The notes beneath the pieces are model-generated. The model made no database searches and was not told where the DNA came from. It saw only the letters and a list, made by a program, of their open reading frames with translations. A stretch of 64,000 nt of DNA from a virus, in IMG/VR virus record IMGVR_UViG_3300021335_000006, positions 1-64,000 of that record. The stretch is one strand, 5' to 3'. Below are positions 40,201 through 49,778 of this stretch, in pieces; position 1 is the stretch's first letter, and every line of letters begins with the position of its first letter. The position numbers and the translations under genes are program-made.

Positions 40201-40804
40201 AGCATCTACATCAAGCACTACTGGCGCACTTACTGTCGCTGGCGGTCTTGGAATGAGTGGAGATATTGTCTTTGCGAATGTCAATAACCGAGGAATTTAT
40301 TTCGGAAACGAGGTTACCGGAACTAGCTATGGATATGTAAGACAAATTGCTGATGGTCAGCTTGGACTGGGAAGTGACGATCTTGTAGATTTTGTTGAAA
40401 CTGACACTGGTACAACAATGGTTTCTTGGAGTCTCAATAACGGTACATATGATTTCCAAGGCACGATTTCAGCAACGACAAAATCTTTCGATATTGAGCA
40501 TCCAACAAAAGAAGGAATGCGTCTACGATACGGCTCACTCGAAGGGCCCGAAAACGGAGTTTATGTTAGGGGTAGACTCAAGGGAAGTCGTGTTATCGAA
40601 CTACCTGACTATTGGACAGGGCTTGTCCATGAGGACACTATCACGGTCAACTTAACTGCATGTGGACGATACAATGAAATGTGGGTAGATCGAATAGAAG
40701 ATAATAAAGTCTACATTGAATCAACATACGAACTCGATTGTTTCTACACCATCTTTGGGGAGAGAAAAGATACAGAAAGATTTGATGTAGAATACGAGGG
40801 CTAA
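37256..40804 (+). CDS. Long tail fibre protein with SLEGPE-type C-terminal domain
   Basis: An 1182-residue fibre starting at GTG after a strong purine tract; FKVRNGLFSQNVTF is a fibre-type N-terminus. It has two copies of a WDE-type module (LDITDAVLTLNKNQ...NYNVGFSWDESADSL and LDVEDSIITLNKGQ...NYNVGMFWDESVDKL). It also has three TGALTVAGG stalk elements, near 38,220, 38,610 and 40,215. Residues about 735-840 form a beta sandwich-like region (VRVCQIKEGIHDIRIAARGN). The C-terminus, from about residue 1080, has FDIEHPTKEGMRLRYGSLEG then PENGVYVRG and ends in a tryptophan- and cysteine-containing domain. This is a recurring C-terminal module of phage fibres, used here where its neighbours have S74. 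Its role, perhaps chaperone or tip, is not certain. Confidence 0.82.
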   Translation: MANNQFKVRNGLFSQNVTFTDNIENSTNEITVEMIANDVLDINGDSGSIISFDDANRRVGIATTAPATALEVVGTITSDGLEVVGVVNFYDTTGTLADFTWTPSTSTLEVKNITVDGDLTVTGNTTTVSTTNLDITDAVLTLNKNQVTPLNDVGLLFQRYETADATNYNVGFSWDESADSLIIGKTAEDGSDNNLTYTDTWLTITDAGHLGVNGAAPGSSAFRVSGTSTFDGVVNVLTSTTQINHQFEVSEAIATYRSDAATWRLYQPTTNAAQITAVDGGAVSLSHDGTVMLATTADGVTINQDLTVTLDASVLATTTSTSSATGALTVAGGVGVAENVYAGGDIEVTGEVRALSRLEVGTSSATNLANFHNGTDANVILRVTGADESSEYIGLGVNGSDAVLTAGHATGATVTNLLIRTANASGVETNAITVAGSDQSVDVLSTTGSTSTSTGALTVAGGAGVAENLYVGGNLEVGTDITVTGNLTVNGDTITLNTSNLDVEDSIITLNKGQATAASDTGILLQRYSTATAANYNVGMFWDESVDKLIFGSTTEDGGGTTPKTVAFETEWLRLNNNGTAEVTGSINVGGNIQSLADTDSITILGGLGTGSNIELYGGTHPTQANNMFFDADLHTFRNADSTSGTVVDINGVVTPNSIAITDGGAEATPTLYWTGDTNTGIFHPAADTVSISTGGLSQLKVTSAAVVFGNQQRTYIAGNDDVLVLSPSNNYWVRVCQIKEGIHDIRIAARGNSSYHGARITAILNFESTPTGNNHDGVHISRFERDSGFSELTGEVFAEYVGSETANIWVKIEIGAVGSDQTYVFDVSGLTAASTTGFLNVSATTTDPVLTAIPLCDFMIAGLGTTQTGAIRKFSGRLNIGENLDNAPSVQGGLLKLANGGSQTVPAAYGGIEFVTATAGNGYGHRIVSFDNLNGDIPLVIQRRLDSAAWTNQVTFEGQNNNVDFAGGLSIGGDVSISSTTASTSSTTGALTVAGGLGMSGDIVFANVNNRGIYFGNEVTGTSYGYVRQIADGQLGLGSDDLVDFVETDTGTTMVSWSLNNGTYDFQGTISATTKSFDIEHPTKEGMRLRYGSLEGPENGVYVRGRLKGSRVIELPDYWTGLVHEDTITVNLTACGRYNEMWVDRIEDNKVYIESTYELDCFYTIFGERKDTERFDVEYEG

Positions 40805-40809
40805 GTCAA

Positions 40810-43800
40810 ATGGCTTTGACAGATAAGAACATTTTAATTACGCCCAATATAGGGTCGTCTTCGGACGATCCCAAAATTGAGTTTACCTCTGCGACTAGTA
40901 CAGAGCTAAATACGGCCACGCTGTCCGTTGATCATATCAGTGCGACCAAGTCTCAACTCACGTTAGCTGCCGCTGATTTTTTACTCAACGGAAACAATTT
41001 AAAGTTGACGGGAACTGGCACTAACGGGCGAGTCGATTTCAACAACACTCTCGCAAGCTTCGATTGGCTTTTCTATCAGAATGATGACGGAAAACTGATC
41101 GCTACTGTATCGGGTACAGGTGGAGCGGAATTACAACTTACTAGCGATGGTGCTGATCACACAAACGCACAATTGGACGTTGGTGGAAACAGAGTACTTA
41201 CAACAGCAGACGAAGGAACTCTTGATGCGGGTACATTAGACTCCTTAAACTCAACACAGTTTGTCCGAAGCGATGCTGACGATACTATGACAGGTATCCT
41301 AACGCTTACTAATTCCTCTGACAGACAGCTAATTCTAAACGGAAATGGAACTACTTACGCTGGTATACAATTTACTGATGTTGATGCTACAGATTATCTC
41401 TGGTACAGAGGATTAACCGGAACGTTTGCCATTGGTGGGGGCGGATCAAGCATAGTCGGTAAAAAGCTTCATATTGACGGCGGTACAACGATTGGTGCCG
41501 CTTCAGATGGAACTACACCTCCGACTGATGGATTATATATTCAAGGCGGATTGACTATCGCAGGTCTTGGTGCTGATGCTCAGACAACCGCTTTAATGAT
41601 CAATGGATCAGATCAAGTAAGCACAAGAGCGCTAGGCACAAACGCATTTAGCTCAGATGACTACGTAGACTTTTATGATACTTATCTCGCCGCAGATGCA
41701 TCATATCTCACTGGCTATGAAAACGACACAAGAGAATTCGTCATCTCAGGTGACGTGAACACTACAGGTAGCACAAACTTTCCAAGTCAGTTTGGTGTAA
41801 CTTGGGGATTCAGGCCGATTAGTGGAGCAAATGGTAGTAACTGGGGCAGACACTTTGATCTATTTAAAACTAGCACGTCTTCTGTTCCTCTTTACGTAAG
41901 AGGTAGAAATAATTCTACTGGAGCACCTGGTGCTTGGCAAAGAATCTTCATGGATGACTATCATCCAAACGCAGATCAGTGGACAACATCAAGAACTCTT
42001 ACTATAGGAAATACTGGAAAAGCAGTCAACGGTGGAGCAAATGTATCTTGGAGTTTAGCTGAAATCGGAGCGCTTCCGTTGTCGGGGGGATCTCTCAGCG
42101 GAAACTTAGAGATAGCTACTGGCTCTCCCGTACTGGAAGTGAATGACACCAATGCTACTACCCAGACAAATCAAATAGGTTATGTCAGTTTTCAGCGACA
42201 AGGCACAGAAACAGCTTGGGTTGGCCTTGGAAGCATTGGTAATGACATATTGACTCTAAGAAACACGGAAGGCGAGGTTAGATTATCTCCGACTGGAGGC
42301 ATTGCCACAGTCGATGGAAATGAGATTCTAACGACAGCAAATTATAATACAACTACCGACACCCGTTACTATACTCAAGCTCAAGTTGACGAATTCCTTG
42401 ACGATAGTTATGTCGATAACGTTACAGCAACTAATTTAGCTGTTGGGTGGTACACAATTGCAACTGTCAGCTCTGGTAGAGCGGGCGCTCGATTTGCTAT
42501 TTGGGATATCAATAGTAGTGACCATCAGATGGTTGTGTTTTACGCCGCTCATCATTATGGTACCGATGCGTCTAACACTTTAACGTGCTTAATGAATTCC
42601 TACTTTGCGGGAAATCCATTTAGATATATTCGCATTAAAGAACTTGGTACATATGATGGAGCCGCAGTTCAAATTTATATTGATGATGGTTCTAATCAAG
42701 TTAGAGCCGCTATTGTTGGAGATAACGTCCAAACTCCTAGTTGGGTATTAAAAGACTGGATACCAGATGCTACGGACCCGGGTAATGTCTCAACCGCAAG
42801 TAATTCGACAAACGGAACAACATCCGCATGGGCGTCCTTCACTGAAGCGTCTAGATTGGACTTAAATCAAATAGCACAGGGCGGCATTTCAACAACTGGT
42901 CCGATATACGCTGATGGTGATACTGTACAGTATAGAGTTATTCATGAAGGTGCAAATTCTGTAAGTCCAACACTAACTGGAGATAATACACTAACGTTTG
43001 GCCCGAATAGTAATCCAGCGGCAAACACTTTAAGAATAGGGGGTAATAATGCGGGGCCGGCCGCAGACAGAGCATCGATAGCAATTTCCAGCGGAAACTT
43101 ACACGTAGATTGTGTTGAGGGTGGATATGGAATTTATTTAAACTGGTATGCTAACACTACAAACGGAACATATTTTGGAGATGGTGCGGGTTCTGAAAAA
43201 GCTAGATTTGATGGTAATGGACAACTTTTTTTAACAGGAAACCAAAATAATGGAACTGGACACCGTATTACTTTTCAAGATGATGGTAGCCCCGGTTTAA
43301 GCGGAGGAATTGGCTTTACCGGATCTCTGGGTAATGGAGGAGGATATAACGCTTCCTTGCAATCAGCAGGAGAACTCCAATATTCTGCAGCGGGACATTT
43401 CTTTGCTGATACTTCTGTGGTTAATACCGGAGTACCTAATGCTTGGCATAGAATGAATGGGGACTTTACATGGGGAACAAATAGTGGTTCTAATGTCTTA
43501 ACCCAAATGACTTTTGATACAAGTGCTGGAGACCTTACCGTTGCTGGTGACATGTATACCAGTGGATATAAAGTAGTCACCTCTCCAAATGGTCCTACTG
43601 GAGATTTTAATACACAAACAGTTACAACTTATGTTGGAGCGCTTAACGCAAATGCAAATACTCCGTTTGGAAATGCTTGGTATAATTTAGTAAATGTTCG
43701 TCATCGAGGCGGAGAGAGTGACGGAAATCAATACGGTGGACAATTAGCATGGGGAATGACGGGTTTTGATGGTAGACTTGCATTTCGTAGACACAATGCA

Positions 43801-44934
43801 AATACTTGGGGAAATTGGTACGAAGTTTATCACACAGGTAATTCAGGAATCTTTTTAAGATCGGATACTGACGATACTGCCGCAGGACAGATCACATTCC
43901 CGACTGCGATTGCAAATCGACCCGTACTAGGACAAGGATTTATATCAAGAGGCGATCAAGGTGATGGTGATCACGATATTCATGGCTTGAGCGAAAGATA
44001 TTATCCTAGCAATGCTACAGCGGCTGATGCTTGGGGACTACAATGGTATGGAACTGGAAATCAGTATCGATTCAAAGGGGCCGGAAGCAATAAAGTCATC
44101 ATCGACTTAAATGCTGAAACTACAACAAACTCTGCTACGGGTGGAATACTTGTTAGTGATTCTTATCGTCGAATTAGCGCTGGTCGTGGATTTTTAAACG
44201 GCAATTATCCTGATATAGAAAATGCAGGAACGACAAATACTACAGGTCCTATCTATTGCATTGGTAATAGTTGGTATCCCGGCACCACAACTCTTGGTAA
44301 TTTTTATGGAGTTGGATATACGTATTCAAGCGCAACATTTTTACCATATGACACCGCTAGATGGGGCATGTATGTAGCGGCAGATGGTGATGCAAGAATA
44401 TGGTTGCAGGCAACAAATGGAAACATTTTTGCAACAGGAAATATCACTGCATACGCATCAGACGGTCGCTTAAAAACTAATGTCAAAAAGATTGAAAACG
44501 CACTTGATAAAGTTTGTAAAATTCGTGGTGTAGAATATGATTGGGTAGATAATATCGAAACAGAATATGAATTCTCACCGACTGCGATGCATGAGGTTGG
44601 TGTTATCGCTCAAGAAGTACAAGAAGTTCTTCCCGAGGTTGTGACTACTGCTCCATTCAATGGCATCTACTCTCAGAAAACTGGATGGTCTAAGATTCAG
44701 CGACAAATGGAAGAAGAGCTTGGCCGTGAAGTTACAAAAGAAGAAGCAAAGAATAAGTTTGAAGAATTACCTATTGAAGAACGAGAAGCAATGCAAGAAG
44801 ATTATAACTTCTTGACTGTTGACTATGAGAGAATTACTCCGCTTCTTATCGAGGCTATAAAAGAGCAACAAGAGCTAATAAATAATATGCAACAACGTAT
44901 TGATGCTCTCGAAAAAGATCGCAAGGAATCCTAA
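40810..44934 (+). CDS. S74 tail fibre 1 of a three-gene paralogous cluster
   Basis: A 1374-residue fibre and the first of three in a row with the same N-terminal anchor (DKNILITPNIGSSSDDPKIE here). It contains RSDADDTMTGILTLTN stalk elements and a WTTSRTLTIGNTGKAVNGGA element common in T4-like fibres. It also has pyocin-knob-like segments (WGRHFDLFKTS, WQRIFMDDYH; later NTWGNWYEVYHTGNSG) and a domain with VGWYTIATVSSGRAGARFAI near residue 545. The C-terminal S74 chaperone begins near residue 1214: ASDGRLKTNVKKIENALDKV, then GVIAQEVQEVLPEVV, then an extended coiled coil. Self-cleavage before Ser1217 would release about 158 residues. The stop overlaps the next start as TAATG. Confidence 0.88.
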   Translation: MALTDKNILITPNIGSSSDDPKIEFTSATSTELNTATLSVDHISATKSQLTLAAADFLLNGNNLKLTGTGTNGRVDFNNTLASFDWLFYQNDDGKLIATVSGTGGAELQLTSDGADHTNAQLDVGGNRVLTTADEGTLDAGTLDSLNSTQFVRSDADDTMTGILTLTNSSDRQLILNGNGTTYAGIQFTDVDATDYLWYRGLTGTFAIGGGGSSIVGKKLHIDGGTTIGAASDGTTPPTDGLYIQGGLTIAGLGADAQTTALMINGSDQVSTRALGTNAFSSDDYVDFYDTYLAADASYLTGYENDTREFVISGDVNTTGSTNFPSQFGVTWGFRPISGANGSNWGRHFDLFKTSTSSVPLYVRGRNNSTGAPGAWQRIFMDDYHPNADQWTTSRTLTIGNTGKAVNGGANVSWSLAEIGALPLSGGSLSGNLEIATGSPVLEVNDTNATTQTNQIGYVSFQRQGTETAWVGLGSIGNDILTLRNTEGEVRLSPTGGIATVDGNEILTTANYNTTTDTRYYTQAQVDEFLDDSYVDNVTATNLAVGWYTIATVSSGRAGARFAIWDINSSDHQMVVFYAAHHYGTDASNTLTCLMNSYFAGNPFRYIRIKELGTYDGAAVQIYIDDGSNQVRAAIVGDNVQTPSWVLKDWIPDATDPGNVSTASNSTNGTTSAWASFTEASRLDLNQIAQGGISTTGPIYADGDTVQYRVIHEGANSVSPTLTGDNTLTFGPNSNPAANTLRIGGNNAGPAADRASIAISSGNLHVDCVEGGYGIYLNWYANTTNGTYFGDGAGSEKARFDGNGQLFLTGNQNNGTGHRITFQDDGSPGLSGGIGFTGSLGNGGGYNASLQSAGELQYSAAGHFFADTSVVNTGVPNAWHRMNGDFTWGTNSGSNVLTQMTFDTSAGDLTVAGDMYTSGYKVVTSPNGPTGDFNTQTVTTYVGALNANANTPFGNAWYNLVNVRHRGGESDGNQYGGQLAWGMTGFDGRLAFRRHNANTWGNWYEVYHTGNSGIFLRSDTDDTAAGQITFPTAIANRPVLGQGFISRGDQGDGDHDIHGLSERYYPSNATAADAWGLQWYGTGNQYRFKGAGSNKVIIDLNAETTTNSATGGILVSDSYRRISAGRGFLNGNYPDIENAGTTNTTGPIYCIGNSWYPGTTTLGNFYGVGYTYSSATFLPYDTARWGMYVAADGDARIWLQATNGNIFATGNITAYASDGRLKTNVKKIENALDKVCKIRGVEYDWVDNIETEYEFSPTAMHEVGVIAQEVQEVLPEVVTTAPFNGIYSQKTGWSKIQRQMEEELGREVTKEEAKNKFEELPIEEREAMQEDYNFLTVDYERITPLLIEAIKEQQELINNMQQRIDALEKDRKES

Positions 44935-47900
44935 TGGCCTGGGAAGATAAAAACATACTGATTACTCCCAATGTAGGATCAAATTCTAACGATCCTAAGA
45001 TTGAATTTACGGGCGCTAACGCAACAGCAAACAGTGTTGTTACTCTCACAACTAGTTTTGATGGAACTAATACGTCTCTAGCAATAACGGGCGGTCAGCT
45101 TACAACTGACACTTATATGTCAGTTGATGGACTCATATTAGGTCGTGGTGGCCCGAGTACCACATCATCCACAAACACTGCATTTGGACTGAATGCAAAT
45201 GCTGTTAGTACGTCTTCAAATAACACTGCGATAGGTCGTAATGCAAATACTGCGAACGTACAAGGATTTGAAAATACAGTTGTTGGTGCTCAGGCATTAT
45301 CTACTGCGACTAATGTAGATCGAAACACAGCGATTGGATATCTTACGCTAAACGCTGTGACCACCGATGCTAATACAGCGCTTGGCTGGTCTGCATCAAG
45401 ATATCAAACGACAGGCGCTCAAAACACCGCAATAGGATACTCTGCGCTCGAACTGAACGAGACGGGTAACTATAACGTCATGGTCGGCTATCGTGCAATG
45501 GATCAAAACGTTGATGGAGATGAAAACGTTGGTGTTGGACACAGTGCTTTCGGATTTTTAGCATCAGGAGACAAAAACACTGCGCTAGGTCACGGCACTG
45601 GATCTACACTTACATCAGGATCAAACAACTTATTATTGGGATGGAATGCTGAGCCTACTTCTGCGACATCATCAAATGAAATTGTAATTGGAAATACTCA
45701 ACATACAAGTTTCGATATACCCGGCGTTGGATTCAGTATTTCTTCAACCGAAGATGTAACAGTGGGTGGTGCGCTTGTTACAGGCGGCGCAGTTGGCGTA
45801 GGCACCTCAAATCCTAGTACACAGCTACAAGTTATTGATGATAGCACTAGAGTTCTTGGAGATGAACATCAACTAACACATTCCGCATTGGATTTATTTG
45901 TCAACTGGGAATCTGATACAGTAGGAAAGGGGCCTTTGCTGACATTCAGCGATAACTACTTTGACGGTAACGGTGCGCAAAGAACTACAAGAGCAGGCAT
46001 TAAAGGCGTTACTGAAGCTACAGGTAATACTGCTGTAGGATCTTTAGTTTTTTACACTAACGATAGTCCTGCTGATAGTCTTTTTGAGAGAATGATTATC
46101 ACCTCTACGGGAAAAGTTGGCATAGGTACTAACAATCCGGACGGGTTGTTGCATATATCTGGAGGCACTGGAAGCTCACTTCTTATTATTGAAGCAGACA
46201 CGGATGATGTAGGCGAAGCTGATCACCCAGGCATTTGGTTTAAGCAAGATGGAGACATTACAGAATCAGCGATTCGCTTAGGAGATAATCAACTTCAAAT
46301 TATAAGCAATGTCGGCACTGGCGGGGGGATTGAGTTTTACACAGGAACGACAAGTAACTCTGGAACTACAGATCCTGTTACTGGCGCAACAAAAAGACTT
46401 GAAATTTCTTCGGGGGGTGACATATTTCACTATTCAGGCGAAAGTGATGCTATTCTTAGGACGGGTAGAGATGCGGGACAGCACTTCGAACTTTATACTA
46501 CAGATAATACCGGATATATTAGATATCGTCAAGACGAAGTTTCGCCAGGTACGAACGACCATACAGTGCGCTTCGAGATTCTATCATCTAGCGACGGTGC
46601 AAACGAATTTACGTTCAATCGCCCAGTTAGAGTTACAGGCACTGTTTTCGCAGATCAATTTGAAGATAACGGATTTCCGCTATCTCGTGAATCGCAGAAA
46701 ACATATACTACTGCAACATTTGGAGTATCGGGTAGTTGGTATACATTATTTGAAGTTACTGAAAGCAATGCCCCCGTTTATGTTAGACTGAAAAACGCCG
46801 CTCACTCTACATCTACGTTTGTTGTAACTGTGGGATATGGACCATCAAACACCGCATATATTCACAATCTTGCAAGCACATGGACGCAAAACGGTGCCTG
46901 GCCAGGTGCAGCTGCAGCACGAGTAGTTCGAGACGATACTAGCGGACTCATGTATGTTCAGATTAAATTAACTTATAGTTCTATATCAGCATTTACTTTA
47001 TACTGTAGTGCTTGGGGAGCTGCATCGAATCAACAGCCGCCTACATTTGAATCTGCTTTAGCACCCTATACTGCTTCCAACACACTTCTTGCTGAAGTAC
47101 AATTGGACAACAGTGTTGCAACCTCGTCCGCAAGCACAAGTGGCAGCTATCGAGTTGGCGGAAAACTGGAAGTAAATAGTGGTCAGATATCTCAGTTTGG
47201 ATCCTTCACAATACCGAACGGACAAGCATACTTATCAACAGATGATTATGGAACAAATCAGGGAGATAATCGCACACACTTCGGATATTATGACAGCACT
47301 GCTGGAACGTATCTAAACTATATTCGGGGTGATGCTACTCTTTTTAGTACGCAAGCTGTCACAGTTCAAGGTCTAATTGACGCTGGAGATGAAGATACTG
47401 TAACAGGATCTAGGATTCTTGCTGGACGATATAATTCAGACACTATCGCTACTTGGGGAGGACAAAGATCGTCCGGTGGTCCCGTTATGGGATATGGAGT
47501 CTGGCCTGCTACAACAGGTGGGGGAGGAGACTGGGTTAGTTCTAGCGGAGTAGCACTCGAAAGAAGTGCTTTTGTGCTTAATGGCGACATTTTCCAATGG
47601 TATCAGGGAACTGGTAATCCTGTAATTGCAGAATCTGATCCAGTAAGTATGAGTGTCAAAATGTCACTAAGTTCTACGGATCTTACGCTGACAGACGCTG
47701 GGATAACAGCGACCGGTGGATCACATACATTTGGTGGAAACGTCACAGGTGCAGTACTAAGACTTAAAGCAACAGATACGGCAGGTGCACCAGCGTCTAC
47801 AACAATCTTTGAAATGACTGGATATGAAGGACGTGGAATAGGGACGAAATATCTTGATACTTTATTTCCTGGCGAAGAGTGGTTCTCTGGAATTATCTAC

Positions 47901-49769
47901 AATAACAACTTCAATGGTTGGGCTGTTGGATATGATGAAGTTGGGGGCCAATCTGAATATATAGCAAACTCAAAGTTATTTGTTAGCGACACTGGATTTG
48001 TAAGTGTTCCAGAAGTATTAGCGATTGGTACAACGGGAACAGTTGTCAGTGATTCTTCTCAGCTTTATATTAAGAAAAGAGATGAAAATACAAATCTTCA
48101 GCGCTGGGGTGAAGGTGATGTAAACGATCAAAATAGCTATCGCTTCCGAGTCGATCAAGACTTTAAGTTTATTGCAAATAGTGGTAGTGGTGATAATGTT
48201 ATTATTGACTCTTCCGATGGTGAAGTTACAGCAAGTAGATTAGTGCTAACAAGCACTGCTGATGCGGCTTTGGCCAGCACTACTCACGCTTTGCAGATTG
48301 GTCCAAGCAATAGCGCTAACATTATCATGGACTCTAATGAAATCATGGCTAGAACTAATGGCGCTAACGCATCGCTAAATTTCCAAGCAGACGGGGGTGA
48401 TGTATACTTTAGAAATAATCAGACAGGTACAACTGGTCTGTACATGAGTGCAAGTCTGTTTTTGGATCAGAGCAGAAATGCATACCTTAATACAGTAGAT
48501 TGTACGTCATTGAGAATCGGAGGAGTGGATGCTCCTCAGAGAACTCGACAAAATATTAATCTAGCGGGACTTAGCCAATCTAATTTTTATCCTGTTGTGA
48601 TATCTCAGTCCACAGGTGGTGCTTACGACAACACATATGAATTTACTATGTCTCAAAGCTCTCAGTCTGGCAGTGATCCTTATAACAACAATATGGTTGT
48701 AGGATGGGCACGTCCACAGGGATATTCAGACATGCAGTTTGGATATCGTTTTGAATATAATGTGTATGATTCTACCGAGAAAACGATTCTCGGAATATAC
48801 AGAACAACAGGAAACCAAAGATTTATAATCGTTTATTTGCGTGGTGGAGAAAACTATTTCTTCCATACAGAGTCAGTAGTCACAGCATATACTACTGGAT
48901 TTAATCCTTCTCCAATTTCCGATCAATCTTCGGCAATGATCAAAAATTCTAGCGGAGCAGATATAGGTGGTCAGACTGGCACCTCAACCAGAATTTCATT
49001 ACTTGCGGATTTATTTAATGATGGTGTTGGGTTGTATACTAATTTCAGTACACATCAACAAGACATAAATTTAGCTTCGGGTCATGTGTTAACTAGAGGC
49101 TCGCATGACTCTGGACATCTTGAAGGATCATATAATAATATTGGGGAAAACTCCGCACGTTCAAATCCAATTTATACAATTGGTAGCAATTATAATCCAT
49201 CTTCAGACACACTAACTTTATCTAACATGTATGGGATCGGATATACGAATACAAATGCTTCATTCATAGGCTTTGCGGACGCTGATGGCTGGGGTCTATA
49301 TGCAGCGGCTGATGGCAATGCAAGGATATTCCTCAATGCTACTACGGGTAGTGTATGTGCAACGGGAAATGTTTTAGCGTATGCGTCTGATGCAAGACTC
49401 AAAACAAATATCCAAAATATACTTAATCCAATTGATAAAGTCAAGAAGATTCGTGGTGTTGAATATGATTGGATAGATGATATCACTTCTGAGTACGACT
49501 TCCATCCTACAAAGCCTCATGAAGTGGGTGTTCTCGCACAAGAGATTCAAGAAGTCTTACCTGAGGCTGTATCGATTGCTCCGTTTAACGGAAACTATAC
49601 GCAAAAGTCTGGAACTGATCACGAGTTTCTTACTGTTGACTATGAGCGAATTGTTCCTTTGCTAATCGAAGCAATCAAAGAGCAACAGCAGGTTATAGAA
49701 GATCAGCAAGAGACAATAAATAATATAAATGATAAACTCGATTTTTTAATGTCTGCGATTTACAAGTAA
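44934..49769 (+). CDS. S74 tail fibre 2, with YadA-head-like repeats
   Basis: A 1611-residue fibre. The anchor DKNILITPNVGSNSNDPKIE is almost the same as in both neighbours. Residues 81-264 are eleven repeats of 16-17 residues in the style NTAIGYSALELNETG, the pattern of the trimeric YadA or Hep_Hag head. Further domains include SGSWYTLFEVTES near 600 and a SSQLYIKKRDENTNLQRW segment near 1040. The S74 chaperone starts near residue 1482 (ASDARLKTNIQNILNPIDKV, then GVLAQEIQEVLPEAV), with the predicted cut before Ser1485 releasing about 127 residues. The C-terminus ends in a coiled coil. The combination suggests a trimeric fibre with an adhesin-like proximal part. The start overlaps the previous stop. 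Confidence 0.88.
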   Translation: MAWEDKNILITPNVGSNSNDPKIEFTGANATANSVVTLTTSFDGTNTSLAITGGQLTTDTYMSVDGLILGRGGPSTTSSTNTAFGLNANAVSTSSNNTAIGRNANTANVQGFENTVVGAQALSTATNVDRNTAIGYLTLNAVTTDANTALGWSASRYQTTGAQNTAIGYSALELNETGNYNVMVGYRAMDQNVDGDENVGVGHSAFGFLASGDKNTALGHGTGSTLTSGSNNLLLGWNAEPTSATSSNEIVIGNTQHTSFDIPGVGFSISSTEDVTVGGALVTGGAVGVGTSNPSTQLQVIDDSTRVLGDEHQLTHSALDLFVNWESDTVGKGPLLTFSDNYFDGNGAQRTTRAGIKGVTEATGNTAVGSLVFYTNDSPADSLFERMIITSTGKVGIGTNNPDGLLHISGGTGSSLLIIEADTDDVGEADHPGIWFKQDGDITESAIRLGDNQLQIISNVGTGGGIEFYTGTTSNSGTTDPVTGATKRLEISSGGDIFHYSGESDAILRTGRDAGQHFELYTTDNTGYIRYRQDEVSPGTNDHTVRFEILSSSDGANEFTFNRPVRVTGTVFADQFEDNGFPLSRESQKTYTTATFGVSGSWYTLFEVTESNAPVYVRLKNAAHSTSTFVVTVGYGPSNTAYIHNLASTWTQNGAWPGAAAARVVRDDTSGLMYVQIKLTYSSISAFTLYCSAWGAASNQQPPTFESALAPYTASNTLLAEVQLDNSVATSSASTSGSYRVGGKLEVNSGQISQFGSFTIPNGQAYLSTDDYGTNQGDNRTHFGYYDSTAGTYLNYIRGDATLFSTQAVTVQGLIDAGDEDTVTGSRILAGRYNSDTIATWGGQRSSGGPVMGYGVWPATTGGGGDWVSSSGVALERSAFVLNGDIFQWYQGTGNPVIAESDPVSMSVKMSLSSTDLTLTDAGITATGGSHTFGGNVTGAVLRLKATDTAGAPASTTIFEMTGYEGRGIGTKYLDTLFPGEEWFSGIIYNNNFNGWAVGYDEVGGQSEYIANSKLFVSDTGFVSVPEVLAIGTTGTVVSDSSQLYIKKRDENTNLQRWGEGDVNDQNSYRFRVDQDFKFIANSGSGDNVIIDSSDGEVTASRLVLTSTADAALASTTHALQIGPSNSANIIMDSNEIMARTNGANASLNFQADGGDVYFRNNQTGTTGLYMSASLFLDQSRNAYLNTVDCTSLRIGGVDAPQRTRQNINLAGLSQSNFYPVVISQSTGGAYDNTYEFTMSQSSQSGSDPYNNNMVVGWARPQGYSDMQFGYRFEYNVYDSTEKTILGIYRTTGNQRFIIVYLRGGENYFFHTESVVTAYTTGFNPSPISDQSSAMIKNSSGADIGGQTGTSTRISLLADLFNDGVGLYTNFSTHQQDINLASGHVLTRGSHDSGHLEGSYNNIGENSARSNPIYTIGSNYNPSSDTLTLSNMYGIGYTNTNASFIGFADADGWGLYAAADGNARIFLNATTGSVCATGNVLAYASDARLKTNIQNILNPIDKVKKIRGVEYDWIDDITSEYDFHPTKPHEVGVLAQEIQEVLPEAVSIAPFNGNYTQKSGTDHEFLTVDYERIVPLLIEAIKEQQQVIEDQQETINNINDKLDFLMSAIYK
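45174..45725 (+). repeat. Eleven YadA/Hep_Hag-like head repeats in a phage fibre
   Basis: Eleven contiguous units such as NTAIGRNANTANVQG, NTALGWSASRYQTTG, NVGVGHSAFGFLASG and NLLLGWNAEPTSATS, each with N-x-x-x-G at the start. In bacterial trimeric adhesins this pattern builds a left-handed beta roll. Confidence 0.85.
49724..49731 (+). promoter_or_regulatory. Weak candidate late promoter box (TATAAATG)
   Basis: One mismatch from TATAAATA, 55 bases upstream of the third S74 fibre start, inside the end of the preceding gene. Spacing is plausible; chance is also plausible. Confidence 0.2.
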
Positions 49770-49778
49770 AGGACTCAC

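Noticed and set aside
46309-46791. 160-codon plus-strand ORF
   Set aside because: It lies wholly within the second S74 fibre in another frame, without fibre-like or other recognisable protein features; treated as a shadow.
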